A stretch of DNA of 64,000 nt from Hygrocybe punicea. Its lineage: Eukaryota > Basidiomycota > Agaricomycetes > Agaricales > Hygrophoraceae. The stretch is from assembly GCA_963556145.1 (NCBI GenBank), contig OY744470.1, positions 62,001 through 126,000 of the forward strand, written 5' to 3'. The position numbers and the translations under genes were made by a program. Every line of letters starts with the position of its first letter. Position 1 is the stretch's first letter. This document shows positions 46,200-57,744 of the stretch, piece by piece. The notes beneath the pieces were generated by a model, which saw only the letters and a program-made list of their open reading frames with translations, made no database searches and was not told where the DNA came from.

Positions 46200-48430
46200 T
46201 GCACTATCTAGGTTTTTAATCAGTATTCCGTTCGATCTCGACTCCGGAGGGAGCCCAGGAAATTCACCGAGCACGCCGACTTCATGGAGTGTTCTTACGG
46301 CAAAGCTTAAAGTTTCCTGTGTATGATTTTGGCGCCGTCCATGTCGGCAGGGCTACCAAGGTCACTGTTGATGCATGCGCTGATTGGGCTTCGAGCACGA
46401 AGGCTTGTGCTGCCCTGAACAAAACCATTGTCTTCATCCCTCGCTAGGTCCCCGTGGTGATTCCTTTGGATCTCTTGCTGTGTAAGTCTTTTGATGCCTC
46501 GGAGGACAACATATCTGACGCATCGATCTATCTATCCAGTGGACATGGGCGCACATCCACCCAGCTTGCTCCCAACTCCATCGTCATGCGCCACGTATTT
46601 ACTCGAAGTGGACGGAAGTCTTGACATGGCCTACGATGTCGACACGAACTTTGTCACAGCTCGGAACCAGATTATTGTCAATGTTGACTTCCTGAATCCC
46701 TCTACCGGGCTAGTGGACCCAAAAAGATGCATGGACATTTTTCTGTGCGTCCAGGAATCTTTGTTAAACCCTCGTCATGCTGGGTATTTTGCTGGTACAT
46801 CCTCACGTTCACAGTACAATAGCTTGGTGATGTCTCTTCCCGTATACAGCTGTTCTACAGCGAGGAAACTTCTACCTACGTCGCAGACGTTACACCCTCA
46901 GTTCAACGTGCCTCTCGACAAATCTGTACTCAGTTGTCGGGATACCTGGAATGCGTTGATCCTACTGCACCTACCAGGTGGATGTTTACACACTTTGACT
47001 ATCAGCGAACCATTCGTGGTGCCCCTGCAAGACCTCCAGACATTTCTGGGTGGATCAACGTATCGTGCGAAGTTGGTCTCAGGTCTGTCACCTTGCCTCG
47101 TTGACCTCCGCTGTTATGCACGTAGACCATTGATATTCTGAGGCGCAGCGACGAGTACTGCTGTTCTTGGCCTGTGGTCCTGTCGACCACTGGGGTTTTG
47201 ATCAGGGAATCCCATCACTTACAGCTCGGGATCCAGGTAGCAAAGAGATTGTGTCAAGTTGGCGCGCATACATCCAGCTCAACGTCTGGAATTTTGATGA
47301 ATACTATTAGGTGGCATCGACGGTGATGGCGTTTTGGATCGTCTTTCCCGGAATACTAAGTGCCTCACTACCTCCGTACGTCTGCTCCCCCGCCTATTCA
47401 TCGGGCATGGACCCTACTCGTGGTCAACAACACAATGAATTGGTCTTCGGAGCCATGGGGACAGTGGTCATTGGGTGTATTATGAAGGCATTACTTCTCT
47501 CCATTCCCTTCATCACTGGCACCTCAGCTATCGTCATCTTCATGTGGTCCTTCTATAGTATCCGAGCAGAATCTGTTGGGTGCCAAAGCTTCCAAAGACC
47601 ACATCATGTCCCTCGGGAACAAGTTTGCCTCCGACTTGAAGGAGCCGATTTCTGAAAACATTTTCGGGCGCAAGCATCATAGTGGTTGCCCAAAGACCAG
47701 AATAAACATTGCAAAGTCCTCATTTCTGCCCTCAGATACGAAATCGTTGACTGGAAGATCGAAGTCGAGATCGGTGGTCTTGGTGTCATGTCTAGTCCTA
47801 AGGGCAACACGATGGCTGACGTCGATCTCGTTTGGGTTGTTTCTAAGGTGAAGGATGTTGAATACCCAGTTGGCGATCCTGTGGAACCTTCCAGATGACA
47901 TCACCTATGTGATCCAGGAAAGGCCTGCGTTCTGGGCTCCAATGAACGCCGGCCTTTATCTTGCTTGCTTGGTTGATCACAGTTCTACCGTCATCTCTTC
48001 TACCTGGATTCAGGTTCTTGATGTTGGTAGGTTGGTCATTACAGAAAGGCATTGGTATGATCACAGATGTCTTACCTTCATGGTAAATTCATTTTTCTCC
48101 TCCGTTGCCATCACTAATAATTTCACAGGTTTAAGCAATTCTTCACTGAAGTGATTGCTGTTGGTCCAGTTACATGTCAATTCATCGGGGAAAAACTCAT
48201 TCAGCCTAGGCAGCCTCATCCAGGACACATCAACAGCAAGCCTGAGTTTAGTGCACTGCCGCCATACTTGTTCAGCACAGCCGATTTTGCTTTGATCCTG
48301 TCTCACGATGAACATTTCAGTCTGGTTGCCAGCGAGTTTGGTGGGAACGCTGCGTTTGGTATCGGAAGTCGATTGGGTGGGCTGCATCTGATGCCTGGAT
48401 GGGTGCGTGAACTACTCGCAACTTGGTGAA
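46200..48430 (+). pseudogene. Degraded coding sequence of unknown family
   Basis: Open stretches in shifting frames: SLDMAYDVDTNFVTARNQII then VNVDFLNPSTGLVDP (46615-46710), RWMFTHFDYQRTIRGAPARP then SGWINVSCEVGL (46978-47085), TARDPGSKEIVSSWRAYIQL (about 47217-47280), and WKIEVEIGGLGVMSSPKGN with ADVDLVWVV (47755-47845). Later come QERPAFWAPMNAGLYLACLV (47917-47975) and FALILSHDEHFSLVASEFGG (48285-48350). Beta-rich composition suggests structural or capsid-like sequence, but I do not recognise the family. Stops and frame shifts occur throughout. It may derive from a mobile or viral element or a fungal orphan gene. Confidence 0.35.
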
Positions 48431-48714
48431 CTACGTCGATTCAATTTTTAGTAGTATCCGATTCCAGTGCAGCAGTGCCTACATTACCCCAACCGACGAA
48501 AAGGTGTTCAAGACACTGAAGAGAAAACGGTGATCCTCTGCTCGTTCTGCTGTTCAATGTTTCCCTGTCGTTGAGTGGCGTCAGCAGATTGAAGACGTCG
48601 TAAGCGTAGTCTCAACATGCTGACTCTGAAGCCTGGCACGAGTCAGATTGTGACGGCACGTGAAGTAAGACGCAGATGACTGGAATCCCCCTCATGCAAG
48701 CATGCCGATTGGGT

Positions 48715-49115
48715 CAGTTGTAGCGTGAATGAATCTTAAACGAGCATACCTTTCGCTCCAGGGACCCAGAGACTGGGGTCCGGATTCTCTGGTAGTTGTG
48801 ACCAACACCTACCGGTGATGCATCTTGTTTGTGATGGCCAAAGAAACTCATTGACACCGTAGATGTGTCCTCTGTTGAATCAATTTGGATGCTGATGGCA
48901 GTGTTGCGTGGCATCTCCCGCCAGCAGCACCTCCTGGTGCGCCTTCCACCCCCACTTTGATGTTGATGGTTATCGCTTTCTTGGCATCGTAGGCGCCAGG
49001 GACAAGGACCAGGATAGGAATCATGCCTGGAATCTCTCGAGTGCCGTGGGCCATGGGTCCTCTGGCCGTGATGGTTTCGAGATCTTCGTCGACTCCACAC
49101 GTACGATATCGTCAT
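48715..49115 (-). pseudogene. Short unrecognised coding remnant
   Basis: Minus-strand frames give PILVLVPGAYDAKKAITINI then KVGVEGAPGG (about 49030-48935) and, after a frame change, DSTEDTSTVSMSFFGHHKQD. The family is not recognised; it could belong with the degraded region before it, in opposite orientation. Confidence 0.3.
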
Positions 49116-49159
49116 GGCGAAGAAGAAGAAGTCGGCCTAGATGGGATGAACTGGGGTGC

Positions 49160-50385
49160 GGACAATATACCATCGACCGCTCCCCAGAAGCAGTCAGTAC
49201 CCCAGCTCAAGGTCCAGGAGAAGGAGAGAAGAAACAAAAAAAGGAGAAACTCAAGACACGTGCGAAATGTAGGTTATTTTCTTCTGCCCTGCATCCGCTG
49301 CTCTGGGGAATCAATACCAACATCCTACCGTTTCTCCCGCAGCCCCCGAGCCCAGTAAGATTTCCGTGGAAGCCCGCACGCATTTCAACTCGCTCAATTC
49401 CGGGATCCTTCTCACATCTTCACCCGCTAATTCTCCTTTCAATAATTCCCCACGAGACAGTGTTCAGCCTTCCCTGCCTCTGATGTACTCCCTCCTGATC
49501 AGGCACACCCACTACTGGTGGGTTTCTCCCTGTTCCAGGTGGCACTGGTCCCCCTGCTGCTTTGGCTGGGAATTCGGGCTCGGGCTCGATCGCCTGGCGC
49601 GCGATCCGGTCCGTGCGCTCTCTAGCACGCTTTGGCAGTTGGGCTCAACTCAAAGGCACTGTGGACACACAAGAAAGGTAACGCGAGGGTCGAAGCAGAA
49701 GCAGTTGAAGCGGAAGCAGTTGAAGAAGCACAAGGAGATTGAGGGGGAGAAGTTGCCGCAAAGGTGAAGATGGCATGCATGTCGATGAGCAGTTTCGAAG
49801 CTGGCGCCCTAAGTTCGGCAAGCCCAGTGGGCAAGGTGAAGATGGTAGGAAAGAGGCAGAGCATTCTCGGTCTGGGGCTTCCCGTGTCAATCCGCATGCC
49901 CACACTGCGTGGCAGGTCTACCGTGTCCAATAATTGGCTGTCGGTCGAGTCGGTTCTCGCCCCCGGCAATGCACATGTGGGTGTGCGGACACATAGTGGA
50001 TCTACGATGCCGAGTGGATCATCTCTACGGCCACTTTCATCCGCATCAGGGACGTCCTGCCCATCATCCGGGTATTCTGTACGGTGGGACAAGGAGTGCC
50101 TGGAGAGAGCAAAGGAGCGGCAAAGGCAGGAGCGAGAGATTTGGGTGCCTCGGTGTTAAAGCTGATAAGGAAGTGGAGGTTGAGGCGAAACGGAGGGAAG
50201 CGGAGGGAGAGCAGACGCAGTTTGGAAGGAAGAAGGTGGACTTTGCTGTTGGAGGCACTCCTGCCCGTGCGCACGTTCCTGATTGTGACCGTTGAGGGGG
50301 CCACTGTGGATGGACACGATGCACCAGAAGATGAGATGGTGGTGGACCTTGGCAACCGTGTGACTCCTGGGACACTAGTGCCAAC
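49160..50385 (+). pseudogene. Degraded hypothetical gene joined to a LINE
   Basis: Fragments in different frames: NSPFNNSPRDSVQPSLPLM, Lys/Gln-rich KQLKRKQLKKHKEIEGEKLP, SGSSLRPLSSASGTSC then SVRWDKECLERAKERQRQER, and RKWRLRRNGGKRRESRRSLE. The last part runs in frame into the LINE sequence at about 50385. The Ser-rich and Arg/Glu-rich composition resembles regulatory regions of basidiomycete hypothetical proteins; no domain recognised. Confidence 0.3.
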
Positions 50386-53300
50386 CGGCACCGACCACAT
50401 ACCGATATCCACCTCCATCGTTCTCCACCCACAACTAAGACCTGACAAACCATCACGAAACTTTCGCAACACAAACTGGGACACTTTTCGCACCCACCTC
50501 GACACTCAACTACGACAACACCCCCCTACAGCCCCCATTACCTCCCAACAACAACTAGACGACGCCATATCCACACTGACCAATGTACTACAGTCATCTA
50601 TCAAAGCCGTAGTCCCCATTTCCACACCATGCCCGCACTCAAAACGATGGTGGACTCCGCAACTAAACCAGCTCAAACGAGATAAAAACAGGCTAAGTCG
50701 ACTATCCTATAAGCACCGAATAGACACTGCTCACCCCAGCCACGATGAACACAGGGCCGCACGCAACCTATACAGCAATGAAATCCTCAAAGCCAAAGAA
50801 AAGCACTGGTCAGCCTTCCTCGACGAAGCCAGCGACAACGACCTCTGGACGATTAACAAGTGTGTATCCAATCCCATCAGCGACAACCCCAGAGGAGACG
50901 GCGGCAAGTGTTCCATCCCCACCTTGGAAATAATCCACCCAGACGGCCACATAACTTACGCAACGTCGAACGAAGACAAGAGCCGGGCCATCGCTAACTC
51001 CTTCTTTCCCCCCCCACCTGAACACTCCTCGGTCCCAATAGACTACTTATACCCAGATCGAGTCCCCTACACGACACACATCTCCAAAGACCTTATCTTC
51101 AAACACCTCGCCAAAATTCTCCCCTTCAAAGCCCCGGGCCCGGACGGTATCCCCAACATTGTACTCAAAGAATGCACAGCACTCATTTCGGACCACATCC
51201 ACAACATCTTCAACGCCATTCTCACACTCAACATATATTACGCCCCATGGAAGGACTCCATCACCAGCGCGCTACGCAAACCGGATAAACCAAGATATGA
51301 CATCCCCAAAGCCTATCGCCCCATCGTATTACTCAATACCCTCCCAAAACTACTGACATCTATCATCGCAGAAACCATAACGACCATGGTCGAAGAACAC
51401 CAACTCCTACCCTCCCACCACTTCGGCGGGCGACCCGGACGAACCACTACCGACTCCATGCACGTCCTAGTTCATCGCATCAAACATGCTTGGCAGAACA
51501 AAAGAGTAGCCGCAATCCTATTTTTGGATATCGAAGGGGCATTTCCGAACGCGGTCACGGAGCAGCTGCTCCACAACATGAGAAAAAGACACATCCCCGA
51601 ACCCATTATCCAACTTATCAACAACATCCTAACGGACCGCACAACCCACCTCGCCTTCGATGACTACATCTCCGGCCCGATCCTCCTCAAAAATGGCATC
51701 GGCCAAGGCGACCCGATATCCATGATAATATATTTATTCTATAACGCTGACTTACTCGACATCCCCATAGGCAAACACGAACTCGCTGTGGCATTCGTAG
51801 ATGATGCCGCCATATACGTAGAGGGCAAAAACTTCACGACAACCAACAGACTCATCAAAAACATCATGACAAAGCAAGACGGAGTTCACCTGGTCCAAGG
51901 ACCACAATTCCAAATTTGAAACCAGCAAATTCGCGCTGATAGACTTCTCACAACGCACCAACATTTCGAGGCCCCCACTCGCGCTCAACGACACCCTCAT
52001 TAAACCCGTCAAGACACATCGTTTCCTTGGCATCATCATGGACCAGCACCTCCAATGGCATGAACAGCGAGAACACGCTATCGCCAACACCACCAAATGG
52101 ATCCATCTCTTTCGCAGAATAGCACGGCCCAAATCAGGTGTCCCCAGAAAGCTAATGCGACAGTTATATACGGCCATGGCTATCCCAAAAATGACTTATG
52201 CAGCCGACGTTTGGTACACCCCGGTCCACAAGACGACAAAGGGCACCCATAGAAAAGGCTCAGTCAGAGTGATGCGCGAGCTCACAAAAACCCAACGCCT
52301 GGCATCTATACCCATCACTGGAGCGCTCAGAACTACTCCAAACGACCTACTTGATCTCCACGCTGGCATTCTGCCCGTCGACTTACTAATGCACAAAGTT
52401 TGTCACAGATCAGTCATCAGAATGGCATCCCTCCCCGCCTCACACCCACTACACGCTCTTATACGGCGTTGTGCGAAACACCTCGTCGCCAGACACAGAT
52501 CCCCCCTCCGCACACTCACCCACCTCTTCCATATCGACCCACACGACATAGAACCCATACGCCCAACGCACTCACATACCCCCCCCCCCCCTTTCCACAC
52601 CTCCATACCCGACTCCAGAGACAAATCCATAGAACAACACGACAACGACAACGCAGACATAAAAATATACACGGACAGCTCCACACTCGAAGGAGGCGTG
52701 GGCGCAGCGGCGGTTCTATATCGCAATGGACGTACACAAGCCAGAACACTCCGCTACCACCTAGGACCCAGTGACTCTCACCACAACGTCGAGGCAGAAA
52801 ACATAGCTGGCACCCTCACCTTACACTTACTAAGCCGTGAAATACTCCTACGTGACGTCTCCATTTACATTGATTGCCAACCGACAATACATGCACTAAC
52901 CTCCACCAGAACAAGCCCTAAATCCGGTCAACACACACTAGACATCTTCCACAAAGCGGTCCGATGTCTCACCGACACCAACCACCTCCTCGTTATTACT
53001 ATCAAATGGATATCAAGCCACAGTGACGTCCCTGGGAATGAACAAGCCGACACAGAGGCCAAAGCAGCAGCGAGAGGAACTACCAGCCCGCGACACTCCC
53101 TACCCCACGCCCTTCGACTCAAACCCCTGCCCTCCAACGCCTCGGCCCTCAAACAATCATTCAATAAGCAATTAATATTACAATGGAAGGACGCCTGGCA
53201 ATGATCGCCACGATACACACGATTCACCCGTATCGACCCTGACTTCCCCTGTAACAATTTCCTTAAAACTACACTTGACTTAACTCGCCCCCAGACTAGT

Positions 53301-53594
53301 CTACTCACACAAATACACACGGGACATCTCCCACTCAACGCCTATCTACACAAAATCAAGAAATCCGATACCGAAACCTGCCCCAATTGCGCCCAAGCGA
53401 AGGAAACCGTACACCATTTCCTCTTCAACTGTCCACTCTACCGTAACGCACGTCACTCACTTAGAACACAAGCCCGATCCCTCACCTACCTCCTCAATAA
53501 CAAGAAAGGCATATCAGAGCTACTAAAATTCGTACGCCGCACAGGCAGACTCAAGGACTCCTTCGGTGACATTCACAACCCGATCCACACTTGA
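50386..53594 (+). pseudogene. LINE ORF2: reverse transcriptase, RNase H, CCHC
   Basis: RT motifs in order: LPFKAPGPDGIPNIVLKE (about 51120), AYRPIVLLNTLPKLL (51310), HHFGGRPGRTTTDSM (51415), AAILFLDIEGAFPNAV (catalytic D, 51510), NGIGQGDPISMIIYL (51690) and AFVDDAAIY (catalytic DD, 51790). A frame change near 51900 is followed by thumb sequence. An RNase H domain follows with DIKIYTDSSTLEGGVGAAAV (D, 52660), NVEAENIAGTL (E) and KWISSHSDVPGNEQAD. TGA at 53202-53204 interrupts (..DAWQ-stop-SPRYTR..), and the frame continues to a C-x2-C..H-x4-C module (CPNCAQAKETVHHFLFNC), ending at 53594. The endonuclease domain is missing. The copy is dead. Confidence 0.88.
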
Positions 53595-54081
53595 CTGACT
53601 TTACCCATCAACAGCGCTATCTCCGTCACTGATAACTCCCCACCCCCACCCCCACCCCCACACACGCTCGCTCACATCAAGATCTACGCCGCCCCCGCCC
53701 GCCCGACCTCAACGTCGTTCACACCGTACAAACAGCATCAACAGACAATCACCCTTTCATCACACCTTCTCCACCCTGCGGCCCCATCTTCCTTGTGCAT
53801 GCCCGCCTCGGCGGCCGAGCACTTATACGGTCTAGACCCCCCCACAACGCAACTTCCACTAGCACCATCGGGCACCCCTCACAGCCAGGCCAGACGTCTA
53901 AAACAGCATTGGATATGCTGGGGTCACGGGGGACTTACTCCGTCGTGTCTACATTCGTAAACCAGAGGCGCAGGAATTGGGACAGATCCCAACTTTCATA
54001 TATTTTTTCTACTTCACTAGTATACTCTTCGCCCACATGTAACATCCGACATAGGGTACAACCCTGCGGGACAATAAACCT

Positions 54082-54082
54082 G

Positions 54083-54116
<34 letters not shown>
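54082..54116 (+). repeat. Poly(A) tract at LINE-LINE junction
   Basis: About 33 consecutive A after AATAAACCTG; the 3' tail of the plus-strand LINE and at the same time the breakpoint of the minus-strand LINE. Confidence 0.93.
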
Positions 54117-54119
<3 letters not shown>

Positions 54120-56200
54120 TCCCAGTGAGCTTTGGCAGATTTGTTGAGATTTATTTGCCAGACGTTTAGCTGTGTTGGATGTGGGTATGGTTGTTCAGGC
54201 ATTAGTTGAGGGGGCCAGGTGGGAAGTGCTGCCTACTCGGTTGTCGTTCTGTGTGGAAGTGTGGGGGAGCGGGTCAACGGGGGCAATGAGTGGTTCGTCT
54301 CCCCACGCTCGAGGAGGTGGGATGGGGGTGGTGTGATGTGGAGGTGGTTGCTTCTCGAAGCTGATAGTGGTTTGTTGGGTTGTTCTGGGTTGGTGTCTGG
54401 ATGAGGAGGGGGGTTGGTTGCATGGAGGGGGATTTGGTGGATGGTCGAAGATGGAGTGGGGAGGGGAGTAGTGTTGTGCAGCCAGGGAGAGAGGGGGGAG
54501 TGGGTAGGGAGAGCGCTGTTTGTTTGGGATCGCTGATTCGAGAATTGTAGGGGGGTGATGGTCAGGTCGTGCGGGGGGGGGGTGGCAGTGGTGGTGGGTA
54601 AGGAATTGGGAGCTTTGGAGTAACTGTCGGGGTACGGGGATTGGGTCCATTTTTCAGCCGTGGGGAAGTAGGGCAAGAGATTTTCTGGATTGCAAACGTC
54701 CGCGTCTTTACATTTTTGGAGGAATGTGGGACAACCGCGGTCCCAGCTGGTGTGGCCACGTTGTCTGCAGGGAGTGCAGTAGGGGCATGAGGGATTGTTG
54801 CAAGATGATGTTCTATGGTGATCTCCACATGTGCCGCAGGTGTCGATATCTGCTGGGCATCGTGCTGCAGTATGGTTCCATTGATGGCAGCGAAGACAGC
54901 ATATAGGTTCTTTTTTGCATTTACTGGCGTTTATTCTTTTGTGGCAGACGTAGAAGCCGTTCGCTAGGATTTTGTTGGCCGTTTCGTGGGAGTCGAAGGC
55001 AAATATGGCATGGCCGCATGTTTGGTTGGGTGAGCGGCAGTCCTTTGGTTTAATCCAGTTAACTCGTTTTATGGAGTTTTCGGGTAGGTTGTTGGTTTCT
55101 TCGATTTCCCTGAGGTGTTCGGGCGCTTCCGGGTCGAGGGTTAGTGGGATGAAGAATGCTAGGATGGCGTAGGTGCGGCGCTTGATTGAGGCGTTGTGTC
55201 CAAAGTTGGTGAGGAAAGTGGTGAGGTGTTGGTCGTTGCGTAGCCATAGAGTGGTGTCGTTTGAGTTGGCCTCCAGTAGGATACCTCCGTTTCGTAGTCT
55301 AGTGACACCTAGGAACTTGGACGTAGGTGGGGGGGCTGTGGTTTGGAGGGCTGCGTTGGCTTTTTCTGTTAGTTTTGCCTGGCTGATATCTAACGCCTTT
55401 TTTGTTTCTGGCGAGTCTTCGACATCGAGGAGGAATTGGCGAGCTTGTAACTGTTCTTTGGCTGTTATGCATGGATCTTTGTGAGTGAGGGTGGGGTGTG
55501 AGCTCTGGGATAGTACTGTGTCTTTGTATGATGTGGTTGTGGATTCGAGCGTGGTCGAGGTTTTGGTGAGGTTTGCTACCGCTTGTTGTAGTTGGGATTT
55601 GGCATCCGTGAGGCTGGTTTCGATGTGTTCTGTGATTTTTCCTGAGATGGTTTCCAAGATTGGCTCCATCGTGCGTCTGAGGGAGTCGTGGAAATCTCCC
55701 GCCTGTCGTTTAAGCTCAGTTGTAATGGCATCGACCATTGTGTCAGTTCTAAGATTGAGTTCTATGGAGTCCAGAAGAATAGCTACCAATCGGATGGCAT
55801 TGAGTGTGGTGGGTGTGATAGGGCAGTTTTCCATGGTGGTGATTTGTATAAGTATATCCGAGAGTGTGGGGATGTCGAGGTGTTGTTCGTGAAGGAGGAG
55901 TGAATTGGTGGTGAGGAAGTTGACGGCTTGTGTTTTGGTTTCCGGTTCAGTTTGCGGGGGTGCATTGTTGACGAGGTTGTGTTCTCGTGTAGCGGCGGTT
56001 CTCGCTGCCCTTGTTTCTGGGGGGGAAGAGATTACCGTTTGTGGCAACTTACTGCGTTTGTTTTTGGATGGACCCTCGTTGGTGGTTGTCCATTGCCGTA
56101 TGCCGCTCATGTCTCTTAGTTTTAGTCTACTATAGTGTGGATAGTGCTAGTATCAGGGGTGGTATGGCGGAGCGCCTGTACTTATGCTGAGAACTCTTTT
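54117..56200 (-). mobile_element. 5' part of a Tad-like LINE on the opposite strand
   Basis: On the minus strand a 5' untranslated region (about 56200-56111), an intact ORF1 and the first codons of ORF2 (ATG at 54202; QLNVWQINLNKSAKAHWDL, typical of the endonuclease start) are present. The sequence then stops exactly at the poly(A)/poly(T) tract of the other LINE at 54115. No 3' part follows. Confidence 0.8.
54233..56110 (-). CDS. LINE ORF1 (gag-like, CCHC zinc knuckles), intact
   Basis: 625 codons from ATG 56110 (MSGIRQWTTTNEGPSKNKRS) to 54233. The N-terminal third is Thr/Ile-rich with a coiled coil (about residues 110-215: RQAGDFHDSLRRTMEPILET). A central RRM-like part contains KFLGVTRLRNGGILLEAN and HAIFAFDSHETANKIL. 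Zinc knuckles follow at about residues 400-460: CCLRCHQWNHTAARC, CGTCGDHHRTSSC, CTPCRQRGHTSWDRGC. The tail is Pro/Ser-rich. It packages LINE RNA in related elements. The stop lies 31 bp upstream of the ORF2 ATG. No stop or frameshift, in contrast with the neighbouring LINE copy. Confidence 0.87.
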   Translation of the reverse strand: MSGIRQWTTTNEGPSKNKRSKLPQTVISSPPETRAARTAATREHNLVNNAPPQTEPETKTQAVNFLTTNSLLLHEQHLDIPTLSDILIQITTMENCPITPTTLNAIRLVAILLDSIELNLRTDTMVDAITTELKRQAGDFHDSLRRTMEPILETISGKITEHIETSLTDAKSQLQQAVANLTKTSTTLESTTTSYKDTVLSQSSHPTLTHKDPCITAKEQLQARQFLLDVEDSPETKKALDISQAKLTEKANAALQTTAPPPTSKFLGVTRLRNGGILLEANSNDTTLWLRNDQHLTTFLTNFGHNASIKRRTYAILAFFIPLTLDPEAPEHLREIEETNNLPENSIKRVNWIKPKDCRSPNQTCGHAIFAFDSHETANKILANGFYVCHKRINASKCKKEPICCLRCHQWNHTAARCPADIDTCGTCGDHHRTSSCNNPSCPYCTPCRQRGHTSWDRGCPTFLQKCKDADVCNPENLLPYFPTAEKWTQSPYPDSYSKAPNSLPTTTATPPPHDLTITPLQFSNQRSQTNSALPTHSPLSPWLHNTTPLPTPSSTIHQIPLHATNPPPHPDTNPEQPNKPLSASRSNHLHITPPPSHLLERGETNHSLPPLTRSPTLPHRTTTE

Positions 56201-56215
56201 GGGGTCCCAGCCAGG

Positions 56216-56780
56216 GTACCACGCGGTAAGAGTTCAAGGACCGATTTTTATGGTGGACTCTTAAGGATCAGAAACGAAGGAGCAAACGATAACACCCCCA
56301 TCCACGACGTTTTCCTTGATGATACACCATGCGATGCGACCGACTCCCTGATCTCTAAACCCAGTGGCCAGGTGACACGCCTGAATCGGGACGGTTACAA
56401 TCTGGAGGATAAGTTAAGGTGGAAACACGACTTCTATAGCGAAGTCCAGGTTTGACTAGCTCTTCCTTTTGGACCTTCGACACTCACGCACGAGCAGAAT
56501 TATGTACATGGACTAGCCTCCACTCATCTCAACCTCAATTCCACATTCCCGAAGCAGGATGTTGTGAAGGTGCAGAAGGTCTTTGACGAGGTCAATTCAA
56601 CTGATATAAACTATCTGGTGTAGTGGCTGATGATCCATTAGGTGAGGAAGAAATACCCCATCCTTAATAGATACAACAATCATTGGCCGATTGCCGATCT
56701 CCTCCGCATCTACTTGAAAAATGCTTCACACCGGTTGACGAAAACAAAGAAACAGCTGGCACCTACAAGTGCGGTGAGGT
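56216..56780 (+). pseudogene. Fragment of an unrecognised fungal gene
   Basis: Plus-strand pieces: DNTPIHDVFLDDTPCDATDS, then LEDKLRWKHDFYSEVQ, intron, QNYVHGLASTHLNLNST.. and VKVQKVFDEVNSTDINYLV, intron, RKKYPILNRYNNHWPIADLL, RIYLKNASHRL. The pieces join by plausible short introns (for example 56450-56498 and 56622-56641). I do not recognise the family. It is cut on the left by the LINE 5' end. Confidence 0.4.
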
Positions 56781-57744
56781 GATCTTTGATCATCCCTAGT
56801 CTTAGCCTTACCCAGTTTACACAGAACCAGCCAGTGGACCATGATTTGGCGGAATAGTTACAATTCTTTTCATGTAGTTTTTGAAATATAGACTCCTTCC
56901 CTCCTTCACAAATGCCGCAGCGCACGTATAAGGTCTATATGAAGTATGAAAGGTGCAGGGCGCGGATGAACAGCGCTGACGGTAAGAGGGTGCAGTTGTA
57001 CTGAGGGGGTTGCAAGAGGGTCCAGAGGTGTATGAGGTGGGGAGGGCGTGGACTGCCATATCAGCCCCGGCAGCAGCGGCCACTAAGCGGGTCTCTGAGT
57101 GACCACCAAGTGGGCCTCTGAGCGGGCCAATCAGTGGGCCGCTGAATATCTGGAAGCCAGATAATATAAAATTCTGGCTGGGTATCTGGAAGTCAGAAAC
57201 CGAAGCAAATAATTTATATTTCCTGATCGATATCTTCCGTCCTAATAGTTAATGTATTTTGTAGACAAATAGGAATAATTTTTACAGAATATCAGGTCGG
57301 TATCTATGGCTCAGATAGTCTAAACAATTGAGTTGATTTCCATGTTACGGATATCAGTGGGAATATTTTAAGAATTTGACTAGTTTTCTGTATTGCAAAT
57401 ACCACTACAAAATAAGGAAAACAATAAGAGCGAGAATAATTATACTTTCGGGAAGCACTATTTTGTCTCCAGAAATTGTTTCCAGAAATGTTTATTTTCT
57501 GTATAATATCCGTATTGGAGATAACAATGAAAATAATTTCAATTTATAAGTCATTATCTAGACATTATTCGAAGCGGAGATATCTTCCCATGTCTCCTGT
57601 GATTCTAATCAATACATGTCGAAGTTTTTTCCTTTTGACCGGATGTTGTGGAGTGTAGGCAAATCAACGGCTTCACCCTGATGCAGCGGTGAAGCCTTAA
57701 AAACTCCATTTTGTGTGTGTGAATGGTGCGGAACCGTAAGAGGG
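56781..57744. other. AT-rich intergenic stretch
   Basis: No gene supported. Holds GTGGGCC(T/G)CTGA(G/A) repeats (about 57090-57145) and related TATCTGGAAG(C/T)CAG motifs (57150, 57190), probably transposon debris, and the 3' flank of the DIRS-like element. Confidence 0.5.

Larger units (their letters stand above)
50386..54116 (+). mobile_element. 5'-truncated Tad-like LINE with poly(A) tail
   Basis: Non-LTR retrotransposon on the plus strand starting within ORF2 at the end of the endonuclease (TGTDHIPI), including RT, RNase H and a C-terminal zinc module, and ending after AATAAA with a run of about 33 A (54082-54114). Pyrimidine-rich coding strand with ACC/CCC codon preference, unlike the flanking genes. 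Confidence 0.88.

Noticed and set aside
53795..54169. 124-codon plus frame across the poly(A)
   Set aside because: LINE 3' untranslated sequence with a poly-Lys run from the A tract.
50386..56200. Twin-priming inversion of a single LINE
   Set aside because: In twin priming the inverted 5' part lies upstream of the 3' part; here it lies beyond the poly(A) tail.
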